Part shown: positions 19,663-30,564 of the stretch, piece after piece
Layout of the letters: every line of letters begins with the position of its first letter
Position numbering within the stretch: the first letter of the stretch is position 1
Assembly (NCBI GenBank): GCA_030704615.1
Contig: CM060733.1
Coordinates: 29,820,001 to 29,884,000, forward strand
Length of the DNA stretch: 64,000 nucleotides
Source: Takakia lepidozioides
Lineage: Eukaryota; Streptophyta; Takakiopsida; Takakiales; Takakiaceae
Direction: 5' to 3'
Program-made: the position numbers and the translations under genes
The notes under the pieces: model-generated
Database searches by the model: none
Told to the model about the DNA's origin: nothing
Seen by the model: the letters and a program-made list of their open reading frames with translations, nothing else

Positions 19663-19739
19663 TTTGGACGTGACGTGACGCACGTCCATCGCTGACGTCG
19701 GACGTGACGCTGACGCGTCAACGCCACGTCACGTCCAAA
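19663..19739. promoter_or_regulatory. ACGT-core motif cluster within a 13-bp inverted repeat
   Basis: TTTGGACGTGACG (19663-19675) and CGTCACGTCCAAA (19727-19739) are perfect inverted copies. Between them are more GACGT/ACGTC cores. ACGT cores are bZIP-factor sites in plants. The cluster lies upstream of the Copia-1 LTR end and may be its enhancer or a separate element. Confidence 0.45.
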
Positions 19740-19889
19740 TTTGCAACTAGACTCTTCGGTTAGTAGATAGTCAGCAGTTAATGCATTCAATTAGGCCTCT
19801 CTCTTTGATTAGATAAATAGTGCGCTCTCCTTCTGATTCTTCATTCTAGCCTTACGGTCTCAAGCTGTAGTTTCACAGCCAGTTCTTCA

Positions 19890-19901
19890 TGGTATCAAAG
19901 C
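19890..19901 (+). other. Copia-1 primer-binding site
   Basis: TGGTATCAAAGC matches the usual initiator-Met-tRNA-complementary site TGGTATCAGAGC with one change. Confidence 0.8.
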
Positions 19902-20098
19902 TCTAGGAGGCGAGTGAATCATAGTTAGTCAAGGGTCTAGAGGTCACTAAGAAGAACCTCGGTTGTGAGCGCTACTCCACCATATGAGAGTTAGTTGTTT
20001 TTTTTAATGAAGTATTGTAGCTGTGAGCACTGCTCCAGTAGTGGTTATTATTTTGTTTAGTTTGTTTCTTTATCTTTTCCTGTATCCAGTCGCTCAAC

Positions 20099-20894
20099 AT
20101 GGCTGAAACTTCAGGACTTGTCATCCCTCACCAAGACAAGCTTGAAGGGAAGACAAACTATTCAGTCTGGAAGTTCAAGGTAAGAAATTATCTTTTGAGA
20201 GAAGATATTCAAGGTCTTGTTGAGAGGAACCTGCAGACTCTAGCTGAAGGTCAGAACAGGGATGAGTTTAGAAAGAAGAAGCTTAGAGCTCTTACTATCA
20301 TCAATCTGTCTCTTTCTGATAAGGTCATCCATTATGTCTCCCACTTGACTGAACCAAAGGCAGTTTGGGATGCTCTTGCCAAGATGTACGATGACAAATC
20401 ATCATCTAGGCAGATGGTAGTAAGGAACAAACTTCAGAGCATTAAAATGACTGAAGGTACTTCAATGGAAGAATTCCCTAAAACCGTCACTAGTCTGGTA
20501 GCCCAACTTGCTAGCTTTGGCGAAGAGATCGAGGAACACATTGTGGTGGAGACCATTCTGAATGCACTGCCTGATTCATACCTTGCTTATGGAGATTCCA
20601 TCATGGCTCAGAGGGAGCTCCCAGATGTTGCAGAACTGACCTCAAAGTTGCTACATGAGGAAAGTCGTTCGAAGGGAGCTAAGAGGACGTAAACTGAGCG
20701 AGGATGAGGCCCTGTGGGTGAAGTTTAAGTGCTTCAACAATGCCTACAGACAAGGAGAAAGGAACAACGGAGGAGGACGATTCCAACCTCAGAGATCGGT
20801 GACTTCTACCTGTAACGGGTGTGGTAGAAATGGTCACTGGGCCAAGAATTGTCCAGTACCCTATGAGGAGATCCTTAGGACTCGGAACCAGTAA
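20099..20894 (+). pseudogene. Copia-1 gag
   Basis: ATG at 20099 starts MAETSGLVIPHQDKLEG, followed by YSVWKFKVRNYL and AVWDALAKMYDD, the UBN2-type copia Gag. A phase change near 20660-20690 leads to a CCHC zinc knuckle CNGCGRNGHWAKNC (near 20812-20853) and a TAA at 20894. A protease frame follows after two further stops. Confidence 0.85.
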
Positions 20895-21026
20895 ACGAAC
20901 ATGGTCGAGGATGCACATGAGGATTCTAACGAAGATGATTGTGTTGGAGCTGCCGAAATGCTTGAAGCAGCAATGGCTGTACTCAATACCAACGACGATC
21001 TCTCTCATGGAGAAAAATAGGCTTCA

Positions 21027-21250
21027 TGGATCGTTGATTCAGGAGCTAGTACGCATATAACTGGAAATTCAGAAATTCTCCACGACATAGAAACCAGTAG
21101 CGGTACCTCCAGTGTTCGATCTGCCGGTGGCACCTATCATTCCGTGAAGGGGAAGGGTCATACCAATGTATTGCAAAACGGTGAAATAAAACGCATTAGT
21201 GATGTTTTGTACGTTCCTGGTATGATAAGGAATCAAGTAAGGAATTTGTT
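21027..21250 (+). pseudogene. Copia-1 protease
   Basis: WIVDSGASTHITGNSE begins at 21027 and carries the catalytic DSGA. ISDVLYVPGM near 21200 is the usual copia protease end. A frame change separates it from the integrase. Confidence 0.8.
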
Positions 21251-21351
21251 GTCTCACTTGTCTGTCGGTGTTTTAGCTGACAAAGGCCATCGTGGTATCT
21301 TTGGTGCACGTCAATGTTTGTTCATAGAAAAAGACCACTCACAGAATTGTC

Positions 21352-22110
21352 TTGCAAGAAAAACGCATCAAGTCTACAGGCCTGTATAACCTAGATTCTA
21401 GATCAAATGAGTCTCATATAGAAATTAATAGTGTAGAATCTGATGAGATTGCTAGACTCTGGCATAGACGACTTGGTCATCTTAATTATCATACTTTTTA
21501 TTTTCTTAGTAATAGTAATAAGGTTTTGGGAATGCCTAGACTTCCTCTCCTTTCAGAAGTCTACAAACCGTGTCTACTAGGAAAACAACACAGGGAGAGG
21601 TTTCCTCGCACAAGTGAACATAGAGCTAAAATGATACTTGAATTAGTGCATACCGATCTTTGTGGACCCCTCCCTGTCGCATCTTTGTCTGGTTCTAGGT
21701 ACTTTATGGCCATTACAGATGACTATAGCACGTTGACATGGGTGTATTTTCTCAAAGAGAAAAGTCAAGCCTTCAGTTGTTTCAAAGATTTCAAGGTCAT
21801 GATATAAAAAGTGACTGGTAAATTGATATGCTGCCTACGGACAGATAGGGGTAGCGAGTTCATGTCCATTGAATTCACCGAATTTTGCAAGAAGGAAGGG
21901 ATTCAGCGGCAGCTCACCCAGTCCTACGCGCCACAATAAAATGGAATCTCGGAGCGGAAGAACAGAACATTGATGGAGCATGCTTGAAGTCTTCTACTGG
22001 AGAATTCTCTTCCAAAGTACATTTGGACTGAGGCAGTCAATTATGCGATCTATCTCATGAATCGATCTCCTACCCGTGCTAACCCTGGCACTACTCCCTA
22101 TCAACGATTC
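21352..22110 (+). pseudogene. Copia-1 integrase
   Basis: LWHRRLGHLNYHT (H-H zinc ligands), then CLLGKQHRERFPR, ELVHTDLCGPL (first catalytic Asp), TDDYSTLTWVYFL and RTDRGSEF (second Asp). SYAPQ then a stop replaces the expected Gln before NG. Three in-frame stops lie in this segment, at 21805, 21937 and 21985. The one at 21937 is CAA to TAA. Confidence 0.85.
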
Positions 22111-23376
22111 CCAGGTCTGAAACCGGATATTTCCCATCTGAGAGTATTTGGGAGTAAATCGTTTGTCCACGTTGATAAACATCAAAGGGATAAGCTCGAT
22201 TCAAAGTCCATTGAATGTGTTTTGGTGGGATATGATACTGTCACGAAAGGGTACAGTTTGTTTAATCCAACTACCCGCAAAATCCTTATCAGCCGGGATG
22301 TTCAATTTGTTGAAGTTGACGATTCTTCTCTAGAAGAAATTCTTCCCAAACTGGCCTCCGACAATCCAACAGTTACGAGCACGAATCTACCCACAATATT
22401 TCATCATCCACTTGTAGATTCAGAGGAGGCTCCACAGCTGGCTACATCTCTGCCTGCCATCGACTTGCATGTTGATATTCCTATCCATGCACCATATGCT
22501 GAGCAGGCACCTCAAACTGACAGTTCCCTAACATTACGTGGAGATGAGGCAGCTGCTCCTACTCTTGCACCGGTACGATCAGGTCGAGAACGGAGAAGGC
22601 CAACTCATCTGCAAGATTATGTCAATGTGGCGGAGACAACAATGTTTGAGCCCACGAATTATGTTGAAGCAGCTTCAATTCCTGGCTGGCAGACTACCAT
22701 GGACCAGGAGATGGCCTCCATTGAAAAGAACCACACGTGGGAATTGGTTGATCTCCCCCCTGGAAAGCGTCCAATCACAGCTAAGTTGGTGTACAAAGTG
22801 AAGAGGAAAGCAGATGGCTCCGTGGATAAACTCAAAGCTCGACTTATCACTCGTGGATTTGAGCAAACAGAGGGTCTTGATTTTGACGAGACCTTTGCAC
22901 CGGTGGTCAAGTAGGGTACTATTCGTGCAATTCTTGCTCTTGCTGTTCATGAAGGTTAGCCTGTCTTTCACATGGATGTCAAGACCGCCTTCCTAAATGG
23001 CGATCTTCAAGAAGAGATATTTATGGAGCAGCCCCCAGGCTATGTTGCTATCGGATTTGAAATTAAGGTATATTGTAGATTATTTAAGGCTCTCTATGGG
23101 CTTAAGCAAGCTCCACGAGCTTGGTACTCAAAAATTGACACATATCTCAAGACTCAGGGTATGCTAAAGAATAATGCCGATTACAAACTATACTACTTGA
23201 ATATTGATGGCAAAATGGTCATTCTTGTCCTCTATGTTCATGATCTCTTGCTTACGGGAAATCATGGGGAGAAAATTGCGTGGATCCGAGAACAACTCTT
23301 GAAGGAGTATGAAATGACTGATCTGGGTGTGGCGGCCTTGTACCTAGGAGCGGAGCTAGCTCACACTCATGCATGA
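22110..23376 (+). pseudogene. Copia-1 reverse transcriptase
   Basis: LVGYDTVTKGYSLFNP closes the linker; then WELVDLPPGKRPITAKLVYK, ARLITRGFEQTEGLDF, MDVKTAFLNGDL and LYGLKQAPRAWYSKID are classic copia RT blocks. The active-site box reads YVHD (23233-23244), with the first Asp changed to His (GAT to CAT). Stops at 22912 and 22957 both fit TGG to TAG. The RT is doubly dead. Coding similarity ends near 23370. Confidence 0.88.
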
Positions 23377-24170
23377 ATTTTCCAGTATGCGACCAAAATG
23401 CTTCAGCCGAAGCATCCATGGCCGAAATATATGCGGTAATATAGGATCCTCTCTCCCAAGGAAAAGGCAGGTATAGGTCATCATTCAAGATGCGCATGTC
23501 ATACATTGCCAAAAAGAGAAAGATCGAACTAAACGAGCGCGGAGGACATTTCGACAGACCTGTCGAGGACCGGGACATTTCATACTTGCATTGTCGATCA
23601 GCATTGCGGCGGGTCGATCGGGTGCCATATCAGTCTGTGCGAGTTCCTGATACCTACGGGAATTTTCCCCTAGTCTTCCCCTCCAGCTTTTCTATTTTAT
23701 TTTCATTTAGCTTTTAAGTACCTAAAAATCTAAAATGTACTTTCCCTGCGACTCAGTTTCCCTCTTATAAAGGCCATAGAGGGAATCGTATTACAAGGGA
23801 AAGTCTAACTCTCCCTCCAATTTCCCCTCTGGAAAACATCCAACAAGGGATTCTTCAAGGGAATTGTACTTCCCCTTTTTCAGGGCTCTCTAATGAGGGG
23901 AAACGTCTGTCATTCCCTCTGTGCCATAGTGGGGAAGTCTCAAAAGCTCCTTGTGGCCGGGGGGAGACACCAAGGTCACACCTTATGTTCAATTTGGATG
24001 TGGCTAATGCTCTAACCCGCGGGTTTTGTGTGTTCTTGTGATTCAAGTCTGATCATGTGCAATGTTTCATCTATATACTTTGAAGGGGGGTATATGGTAT
24101 AATTTTTGACATTTCATTCATGTTAATATCTCGTGATGTCAAAAACCATTTCTAAGATCGATCATTAGGC
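23377..24170. other. No gene recognised
   Basis: Follows the truncated Copia-1. Contains pyrimidine-rich text with repeated TTCCCCT/TTTCCCCTC blocks (23640-23960) but no supported coding or repeat feature. Confidence 0.5.
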
Positions 24171-24179
24171 TCGCATCAT

Positions 24180-24600
24180 CTGTGCTGATCTCTCATCCTG
24201 TAACATGTTTCAGTTGGGCAGATCATCGAGCCAGTGCATGTTTCTCGGGTATTAAGTTGTTGAATAGGCTTCGTGCAATGGTGTGATTGAGAGACCTTGC
24301 TAGTATTGTGAGATGGTTTCTCTATGATGATATTGTCGTCCAGGTAATAGGAAGGCCAAGACAAGAAAGTAACAGTAGCTCAATAGTATTAATAACAGCC
24401 AGAATGTAAGTTTATATTTTGCTTTCATGTCATATATATCAATAGAACCATCAGCATAGTAATCCTGGAGAGGTATGTCAGATCAGATTTTTGCCTAAAG
24501 GGCACCGATGGCATGTTTTCAGCTTTTTAGCAAAATGAGGCAATCCTCTTAGCGTGCTACAGATTCACTTGCATGGGATGGATTGGGGCAACTGCACCGC
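24180..24600. repeat. Left arm of a large inverted duplication
   Basis: Its reverse complement matches 28740-29165 over about 420 bp with scattered changes. The block with TGATATATATGACATGAAAG and the block with GCCTAAAGGGCACC are in reversed order and orientation. About 4.1 kb separates the arms. The arms might be old coding sequence or the ends of a DNA transposon; no protein is recognised. Confidence 0.7.
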
Positions 24601-24659
24601 TCCCATCCTCTCTTCGGTCGACGTACACATACCCAGACCAATACTGAGAGAATGTCATC

Positions 24660-25340
24660 TTTGTTTTTTTTTTGTTTTTTTTTTTGTTTTTTCTTTAGCT
24701 GAAAGGGGATAGTGGCCCTTATTAATTTTATGGAGAATTATTGAAGGGAGAAAAATGTTCTTTTGGATTTCTATAATATGAAACTTAAACATGAGACCCA
24801 ATTTGAATATTAGCAGTTAGAGCACGGGAAGCACGCAGAAAGATTCCATAAATAAGCAGATACATAAATAATCGTATTTCAAGTAGTTGAATACTCCACA
24901 TTGACATTAATCAATAGTTTTTCTTTAATTCATTTAAAAAAGTTTATTATTAGTATGCTATGCAACAAATATCTAGTATGAGTAATTAAATGACAATATA
25001 TTCCACCTAATTATTAAAGATATTTTGCATAATCTACTTAAGGTACCGGATCATGACGGAAGACAGTTACAGTGTTCACTTCAGCACTACTATATGCATT
25101 TTAACCGGGAGGACAAGAATCTGTATTCAGCAATGGTTTTATTATGCACACTCAATACCTTGAGAAGTTGCAGTCTTCACATACTGAAAGTCACGGGAAT
25201 GTCACGAAGATATTCCACGGTCAGACAACTCTCTAAGCAACGGCACCAGCTGAGGATATGTAAAGTTTTTCCCGGGACCCCCTCAACGTTCCATGCAGCG
25301 AAGCCTCACTGTTTCCAGGATCGTCGTTCGTCTGACTGAA
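24660..25340. other. No gene recognised
   Basis: Poly-T/T-rich tract at 24661-24703, then A/T-rich DNA. Short frames only. Confidence 0.5.
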
Positions 25341-25344
25341 CAGT

Positions 25345-25600
25345 CCTACCAACAAAATAATAATCCCATATCGAATGCCCATAAACCGTGCACTCTCGCG
25401 CTATAAAGCCACCGTGCAGTGCTACTACCCACGGTGGTCCCTGAGATCCGAGTGGATCCTGCGCTACTACCTACCGGGGCGGTACTAAGGTCCGAGTGGA
25501 TACTGTGCGATTCCCGGCAACAATTCTCTTTGGAATTGGGTCCTTATAGAACCCACCTACGAAACCCAACCAGCACTTTCTCGCTATTGCTCACATTTAC
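25345..25600 (+). repeat. Dispersed ~230-bp repeat family R, copy 1
   Basis: Begins CTACCAACAAAATAATAATC then CCATATCGAATGCCC, has a CGCGCTATAAAGCC block, and ends near ACGAAACCCAACC. At least six other copies occur in this window. Confidence 0.7.
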
Positions 25601-25827
25601 GCTTGCGAGAGCGCTGGACTAGTCGTAGTGCCTAAAGAAAATGGAGCCCCGAGAACACAAATCGATTTCTATCAAAAATCTATTTCTATCAAATGTGGCT
25701 TGCGACGGTCTTACTATTCGAGTGGGTTCCCGTAGGAGGTTCACCGCGGCATAAAGCCATTTCTGTCTTTGCCTCACTAATGGAACAGATGCATGCAATC
25801 TGAAGAATTTCAACCAATAATTTAGGC

Positions 25828-26070
25828 CATCCTACTAAGAAACTAATAATCCCATATCGAACGCCCCGCACTTGCAGCTGTAAATGAACCGCCACGCAGC
25901 GCGTTCAAATGTGGCCTGCAACGGTGCGTCAGGCTACCAACAAAATAATAATCCCGAATGGATCCACCGCCTGATGAGGCTCTTTTGGACACGGGACTCA
26001 GCCACGAAACCCAACCTGCACATTCCCTCGAATACTCATCGTTGCCCTTTACGCTGCCACATGAGGGCGA
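25828..26070 (+). repeat. Repeat family R, copies 2 (nested pair)
   Basis: One copy begins near 25828 (AAACTAATAATCCCATATCG). A second start (CTACCAACAAAATAATAATC) appears inside it at 25937, followed by the CCACGAAACCCAACCTGCAC end. Suggests insertion of one copy into another or template switching. Confidence 0.65.
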
Positions 26071-26343
26071 GACAGTAATAGTGGTAAGAAGAACGCGCAA
26101 CTGCGACAGTGTACATACGAGAACAGAGACGCAGGTATGACTGTCACACTGTTCACTATAATTGACAGACCATGACTTGCTATTAAAATAGATCGTATTT
26201 CGTGGGCATTGATATATACACTAACTCATGAATGCAGTGACTGGTTTAGAAATCGGGCTCTTGTTTGCTACGTTTTGATGATTATTTAAGACCATATTCC
26301 CCTATGCTTATTCTGGGAGAGAGTGCTGGTGACGCCGACAATA

Positions 26344-26480
26344 TTATATCGAATGCGCGCACTTGCGCGCTATATATAAAGCCCAACGCCGCGCTATCAA
26401 ATGTGGCTTGCAGCGGTCTTCAGGCCCGAGTGGGTCCCGATCTACAGTAAGGTCACACCCCATTGGTGATGCAGTGGGCA
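26344..26480 (+). repeat. Repeat family R, copy 3 with TATA-like core
   Basis: ATATCGAATGCGCGCACTTGCGCGC followed by TATATATAAAGCCC, then the shared GTGGCTTGCAGCGGTC block. A perfect 21-bp hairpin follows directly. Confidence 0.7.
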
Positions 26481-26494
26481 ACGTTTTTGTAAGA

Positions 26495-26560
26495 GGTAAA
26501 GCCCTCGCCCTTGGAACAGGGGTCGAAAATCCAGGAAAGTCCAAGGGCGAGGGCTTTACC
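26495..26560. repeat. Hairpin H1: perfect 21-bp inverted repeat
   Basis: Arms at 26495-26515 and 26540-26560 are perfectly complementary (GGTAAAGCCCTCGCCCTTGG plus one base), loop 24 nt. Flanks GTAAGA on the left and CGTAAGAACG on the right resemble those of H2-H4. Confidence 0.85.
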
Positions 26561-26856
26561 TTTCGTAAGAACGAAGCTGCCCGTTTTCGAGACTGCCCGA
26601 TTTTCCTCCGCGTTGCCACTAGGGTTTCATTGTCACGTCATTGTAGCTCACTGCCCAAGTTTGAAAATTGTCTGCCCAATATTTAAAGAATAATAGATCC
26701 ATAACGTATGGGGGGACAGATTCCATAATCTGGGATTACGGCCCCCGTCCCAGTGCAAAATCCTGTAATCAAGTGCCAGGGAAAATTCCTGTCAGGGAAG
26801 CCCTAATTTTAACAAAGCCAAAAAATCTGAAGGTTGCGGTTATTTGATTTTTTTGC

Positions 26857-27323
26857 CTCAGAATTTTGTGTGGCCTCGTCATAATGAGGCCGCACGGTGC
26901 AGAGGGGACAGCGACCTGCCAGCGGGCCCCGCTACATTAAGACGATACCTATTGCCCTGTTTCTCTTATATATTGAAAAAACGTCAAATTCTCAGCAAGG
27001 TGGAGGTAGTGGTCTGGTGGTGCGTCGACGATGATTTAGCGAAGCAAGCCTCGGGTTCCATTCCCCAAACACAGCTCCTAGGGTTTGGCGCTTATTATAG
27101 CTACGTCCATGGAGGTAGTTTGTAACTACTCTCATGCAGGGGTTAGTTCAGCCTTGGTTTTGCAACTACCCGCATGGAGGTAGTTGTAAATTTCATATGC
27201 CAAAAAAGTTCCAAGTCCTCGGCATGAAGGTAGGTATGAAGGTAGGTTTGCTCCTATGTTAATGAGATGGTGGCCCCATCACCTGACCAACCTCATTACG
27301 ACAAGGCCACACAAAATTCTGAG
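26857..27323. mobile_element. 467-bp MITE with 33-bp terminal inverted repeats
   Basis: CTCAGAATTTTGTGTGGCC begins the left end (26857-26889); its inverted copy is at 27291-27323, 31 of 33 positions matching. Possible GCC direct repeat at the borders if the ends are read as TCAGAATT. No transposase inside, so non-autonomous. Inside are copies of GGAGGTAGTTTGTAAC / GGAGGTAGTTGTAA. Confidence 0.8.
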
Positions 27324-27329
27324 CCTATT

Positions 27330-28010
27330 TTTTTGATATCAGGCGGTTACGGATGTTTCACTTTAACTTTGTATTCACATCCTCCGATTCCGGAGTTTTG
27401 GAGCTTTCTTATTTTTGTTATCCCGCCAATTAACAATAAATATAGAATTTAAGCCTATGCGGTTATGGACAAATGGGCTTTCTCTCTAGATGGCATCCGG
27501 CGGTTCAGTATCCGGTTATCAAACAAGTCATGGTTTACTTTAATGATGTAAAATAAATCAAAAATTAAAATCTAATGTAAAAATACTAATGAAAAATAAT
27601 AAAGTTATTTGTATCACAGTTTCATTAGGAGCTGAACCATAATCTGACCTAAATTATATCACAATTGAACATATTTGAGGTGTTCATCAACGTTATTCAA
27701 TCCCGTTATTCAATGGCCACATCGTTTATGTAACCATATAATCTGTTAGTAACCTCTGGTTAAAGGGAGGCTATAAAGGTTCATAAACTGCCTCTTGTGG
27801 GCCACTAGTTCCAGATCAAAACAAATATAAAAGAAAAACAAAACCACATGTTCTCAACCGAATCCGATTATATGAACATTTCATATCCGGCGGTTCCTAA
27901 TGGAGGCGGATATTTAAATTTCTGACCTCCGGCAGATCCACATATATATATCCGGGTTGGGATCTGCCGGGGGTTTGAGGCAGAATCAAATATCCGCCCA
28001 ACACTGGTTT
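27330..28010. other. No gene recognised
   Basis: A/T-rich DNA with repeated CCGGCGGTT/ATCCGG fragments (27340-27960). No supported coding. Confidence 0.45.
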
Positions 28011-28021
28011 TTACGTATAGG

Positions 28022-28132
28022 GGGAGTCCCCGCCACGAGGGTGTTCCGTTGTTTGAGGGTTCGTAGCCCGAGGGCGGAGCCCGAGGGTGTACTACCCGAA
28101 TACCAAGATATACCCGAGGGGTGGGGACTCCC
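28022..28132. repeat. Hairpin H4: fold-back of ~110 bp
   Basis: GGGAGTCCCC (28022-28031) and GGGGACTCCC (28123-28132) are perfect inverted copies. The interior is rich in CGAGGGTGT/CCCGAGGG. Flanks ACGTATAG on the left and GCGTAAAG on the right match the frame of H1-H3. Confidence 0.7.
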
Positions 28133-28387
28133 GCTGCGTAAAGCCCTTTGTTTCTGCCTGGGGAGGTGCCCTACAAATACAAAGGCCCCCACCCACAGAA
28201 ACCCAACTTGGCTCGTCCACATGCATACGCAATATTAAAGAAAGACTTGCTCGGTAACAGCTCTTCCTGGTAATTGTACACTTGATTACATCCAATCACC
28301 GTGGGATACTTTGAACCCTTGACCACCTAGGTTATGCACAGGCAAGGCACAAACACCCAACCACTGGGTTACGTGCTCGAATGCATC

Positions 28388-28510
28388 AGGGTACCAACAA
28401 AATAATAATCCCGAGTGGATCCATGACCACCTCTTTTTCGAATGGGTTCCTCACGGGATTGAGCCACGAAACCCAACCTCCACATTCTCACAAATACTCA
28501 TAGTTGCCCA
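28388..28510 (+). repeat. Repeat family R, copy 4
   Basis: TACCAACAAAATAATAATCC then GGATCCATGACC, ending GCCACGAAACCCAACCTCCA and TCACAAATACTCATAGTTG. Same variant as the inner copy at 25937. Confidence 0.7.
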
Positions 28511-28739
28511 CGTTGATCATCCCCAACTCTCTTTCTGAGATCACGTGTGCATTTTACTGAACATACCTTCATCCTGAAGACCCCACTGTTGCTGTGATAC
28601 TAAAAGAGGGTGCCATGTCAAGCTTATTGTCTAACAACATTAGTAAACACTTCAAATACCAAGGCTACAGCAGTGGAAGAGAAAATAACCTTGGCTAGCT
28701 AATTTATTCCGTTTCTGTTTTGTTTCTACATGGTACTGT

Positions 28740-29165
28740 TTCCTGTTTCAGCTTGCCTCAATCCATCCCATGGAAGTGAATGTCATGCGCGCCTAGAGGA
28801 TTGCCTCATTTTGCTGAACACCTCCCAGTGGTGCCCTTTAGGCAAAAATCTGATTTGACATACGTCTGCGGGATTTCCACGTTAGTTGCTTGTACATGTG
28901 GCTATGGTGCCATTTCTTGTATTGCCCGGACTTGCAATTTCCGTACCTGTACTACTATGCTGCTGGTTCTATTGATATATATGACATGAAAGCAAAATAT
29001 AAACTTACATTCTGGCTATTAATACTATTGAGCTACTGTCACTTTCTTGCCTTGGCCTTCCTGCTACCGAACCGTGAACTACACTACCATCATAGAGAAA
29101 CCATCTCTCAGCACTCGCAAGCTCTCTCAATGACACCATTTCACACCATTGCACGAAGCCTCTTC
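28740..29165. repeat. Right arm of the large inverted duplication
   Basis: Inverted match of 24180-24600. Includes a plus-strand frame with a hydrophobic run (TFWLLILLSYCHFLALAFLL). That frame is not kept open in the other arm, so coding is doubtful. Confidence 0.7.
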
Positions 29166-29605
29166 AGTAACTTTATCCAAGAAAAGAGAGCTTCCCTCAC
29201 GTAGTATGTGTTAATTTATCTTTACCATGGCAGCTGTCAACCTAGCCATCAGCTATTAAACACCTTTAATAGAAGTAGGTGAAGTAATTCATTAATTTAG
29301 GCTGCAGTTTAGTAGATTCTTGATTTCATGGCTTTCACCACCCACTCTTGATGAGGGTTTGTAAACCCTTAACTTCCCAAGCTGAATTTTTTCACTCCCA
29401 AAAATTACCACCCCTTGGAACTACCGGGAGGCTAACCACCTACCACCATTCATCCAAAACAAATTGACCGTACACATACATGTCTACTTGGCCTTTACAC
29501 CATCTCCCCAAATTTTAGGAATTTCCACCGTGGAGTTTGAGAGATTATATTGTTTTTTTGGGGAGAATATATATATAGATATATCTTTTGGTTTGAAAAA
29601 AATCT

Positions 29606-30055
29606 TTATTTGCTTTGACCAAGCATGTTGAGGGCTTTTGAATTTTCCAAAAGGGTTACCCCACACCAACATTTTACTGCATATGTTGCTTTGTATGCGT
29701 TTCGGTGAGGGTTGACATGTCCATCCCTAGCAAGCACATTCAAGCCTAAAGCTTTCCTCCAAACCATGTCATTCCCAAAACCATAATTACACAAATCCCT
29801 GGTGAGGGCTGTCTTATAATGCCCATAAACATCAAGAAAATTTTCAAGCGGATCTATTGGTGAAAACCAAAATTCAAATAGGTGGAGTAGCACCGAACAA
29901 TTTTGGCATCAGTGGCGTGGTATGCTTCAATGGCCCGATGAAGGGGGCCACGTTTCTAGTAAACTCCCCTCCACCCAATAATTTTTTGACCCATTTCTCT
30001 TTAGAAAAATATGGAGGTCGCATGCCTCCTCCAAATGGCACACAATAAATTGGAG
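29606..30055 (-). pseudogene. Unidentified coding-like relic
   Basis: Two adjacent minus-strand frames look protein-like. One, at about 30055-29880, reads FGGGMRPPYFSKEKWVKKLL and RNVAPFIGPLKHTTPLMPKL before a TGA. The other, at 29893-29606, reads FSPIDPLENFLDVYGHYKTA and GNDMVWRKALGLNVLARDGH. A phase change links them. I do not recognise the family, and it may belong to a transposon. Function is unknown. Confidence 0.3.
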
Positions 30056-30146
30056 CAAGTGGGCGACCTCATGCGCTATAAATGCTCAGAAGGAATGAAT
30101 GTAAAAAAAGTTCATCTGCAAAAGTTAGGATGGTCCTCAAGATAGC

Positions 30147-30170
30147 GCGACCTAAAACGGGTCGCGTAGA
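30147..30170. repeat. Small hairpin GCGCGACC/GGGTCGCG
   Basis: GCGACC and GGTCGC arms around an AAAAC loop. Isolated; its stem resembles the outer part of the hairpin-array modules. Confidence 0.3.
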
Positions 30171-30564
30171 AAGTTAAGGGTTAATTAGGCTGTTGACTTT
30201 TAGCTTGATAAATAGTGGGAACACACTAGACATAGGATGGGAGTTGAATGCGCACTTGCCAGCCTGCCGGTACGGTGGCGGGGGCTTGCCGGAGCCGGGA
30301 CGCCCTTGGCGGAGCCCGCAGTCAAATCCCCACCCCCGGGCCCTGCGCCGTGCCCTTATTGCTTGTATCATAGTACAAAAGATAAAAATTCTGAGGGGTT
30401 GTAAGAAAGCGGCGGGTAGCTTGGTGGCCGGGTGTGTTGACCATTATTGCGGGTTTGATGGGATCAAACCCGCCCATGGCGCTATGGAAATTGTATGTGA
30501 AAGGATTTGACTAAGGTACCATCAGTTTTTTGCATGTCCAAAAAATTTGTCCCTCAAGCGGATC

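Larger units (their letters stand above)
19750..23376 (+). mobile_element. Copia-1: Ty1/copia retrotransposon, 3'-truncated and decayed
   Basis: A partial 5' LTR (TATA-like GATAAATAG near 19815) ends directly at an initiator-tRNA primer site (19890). Gag, protease, integrase and RT follow in the Ty1/copia order on the plus strand. Coding sequence stops after the RT at about 23370 and no RNase H or 3' LTR was found. From 21352 to 23376 a single frame is kept but contains five stops (21805, 21937, 21985, 22912, 22957). Confidence 0.9.

Noticed and set aside
25958-26686. Several overlapping plus-strand frames of 60-107 codons
   Set aside because: They cross repeat family R and hairpin H1, have no protein motifs and change phase between copies.
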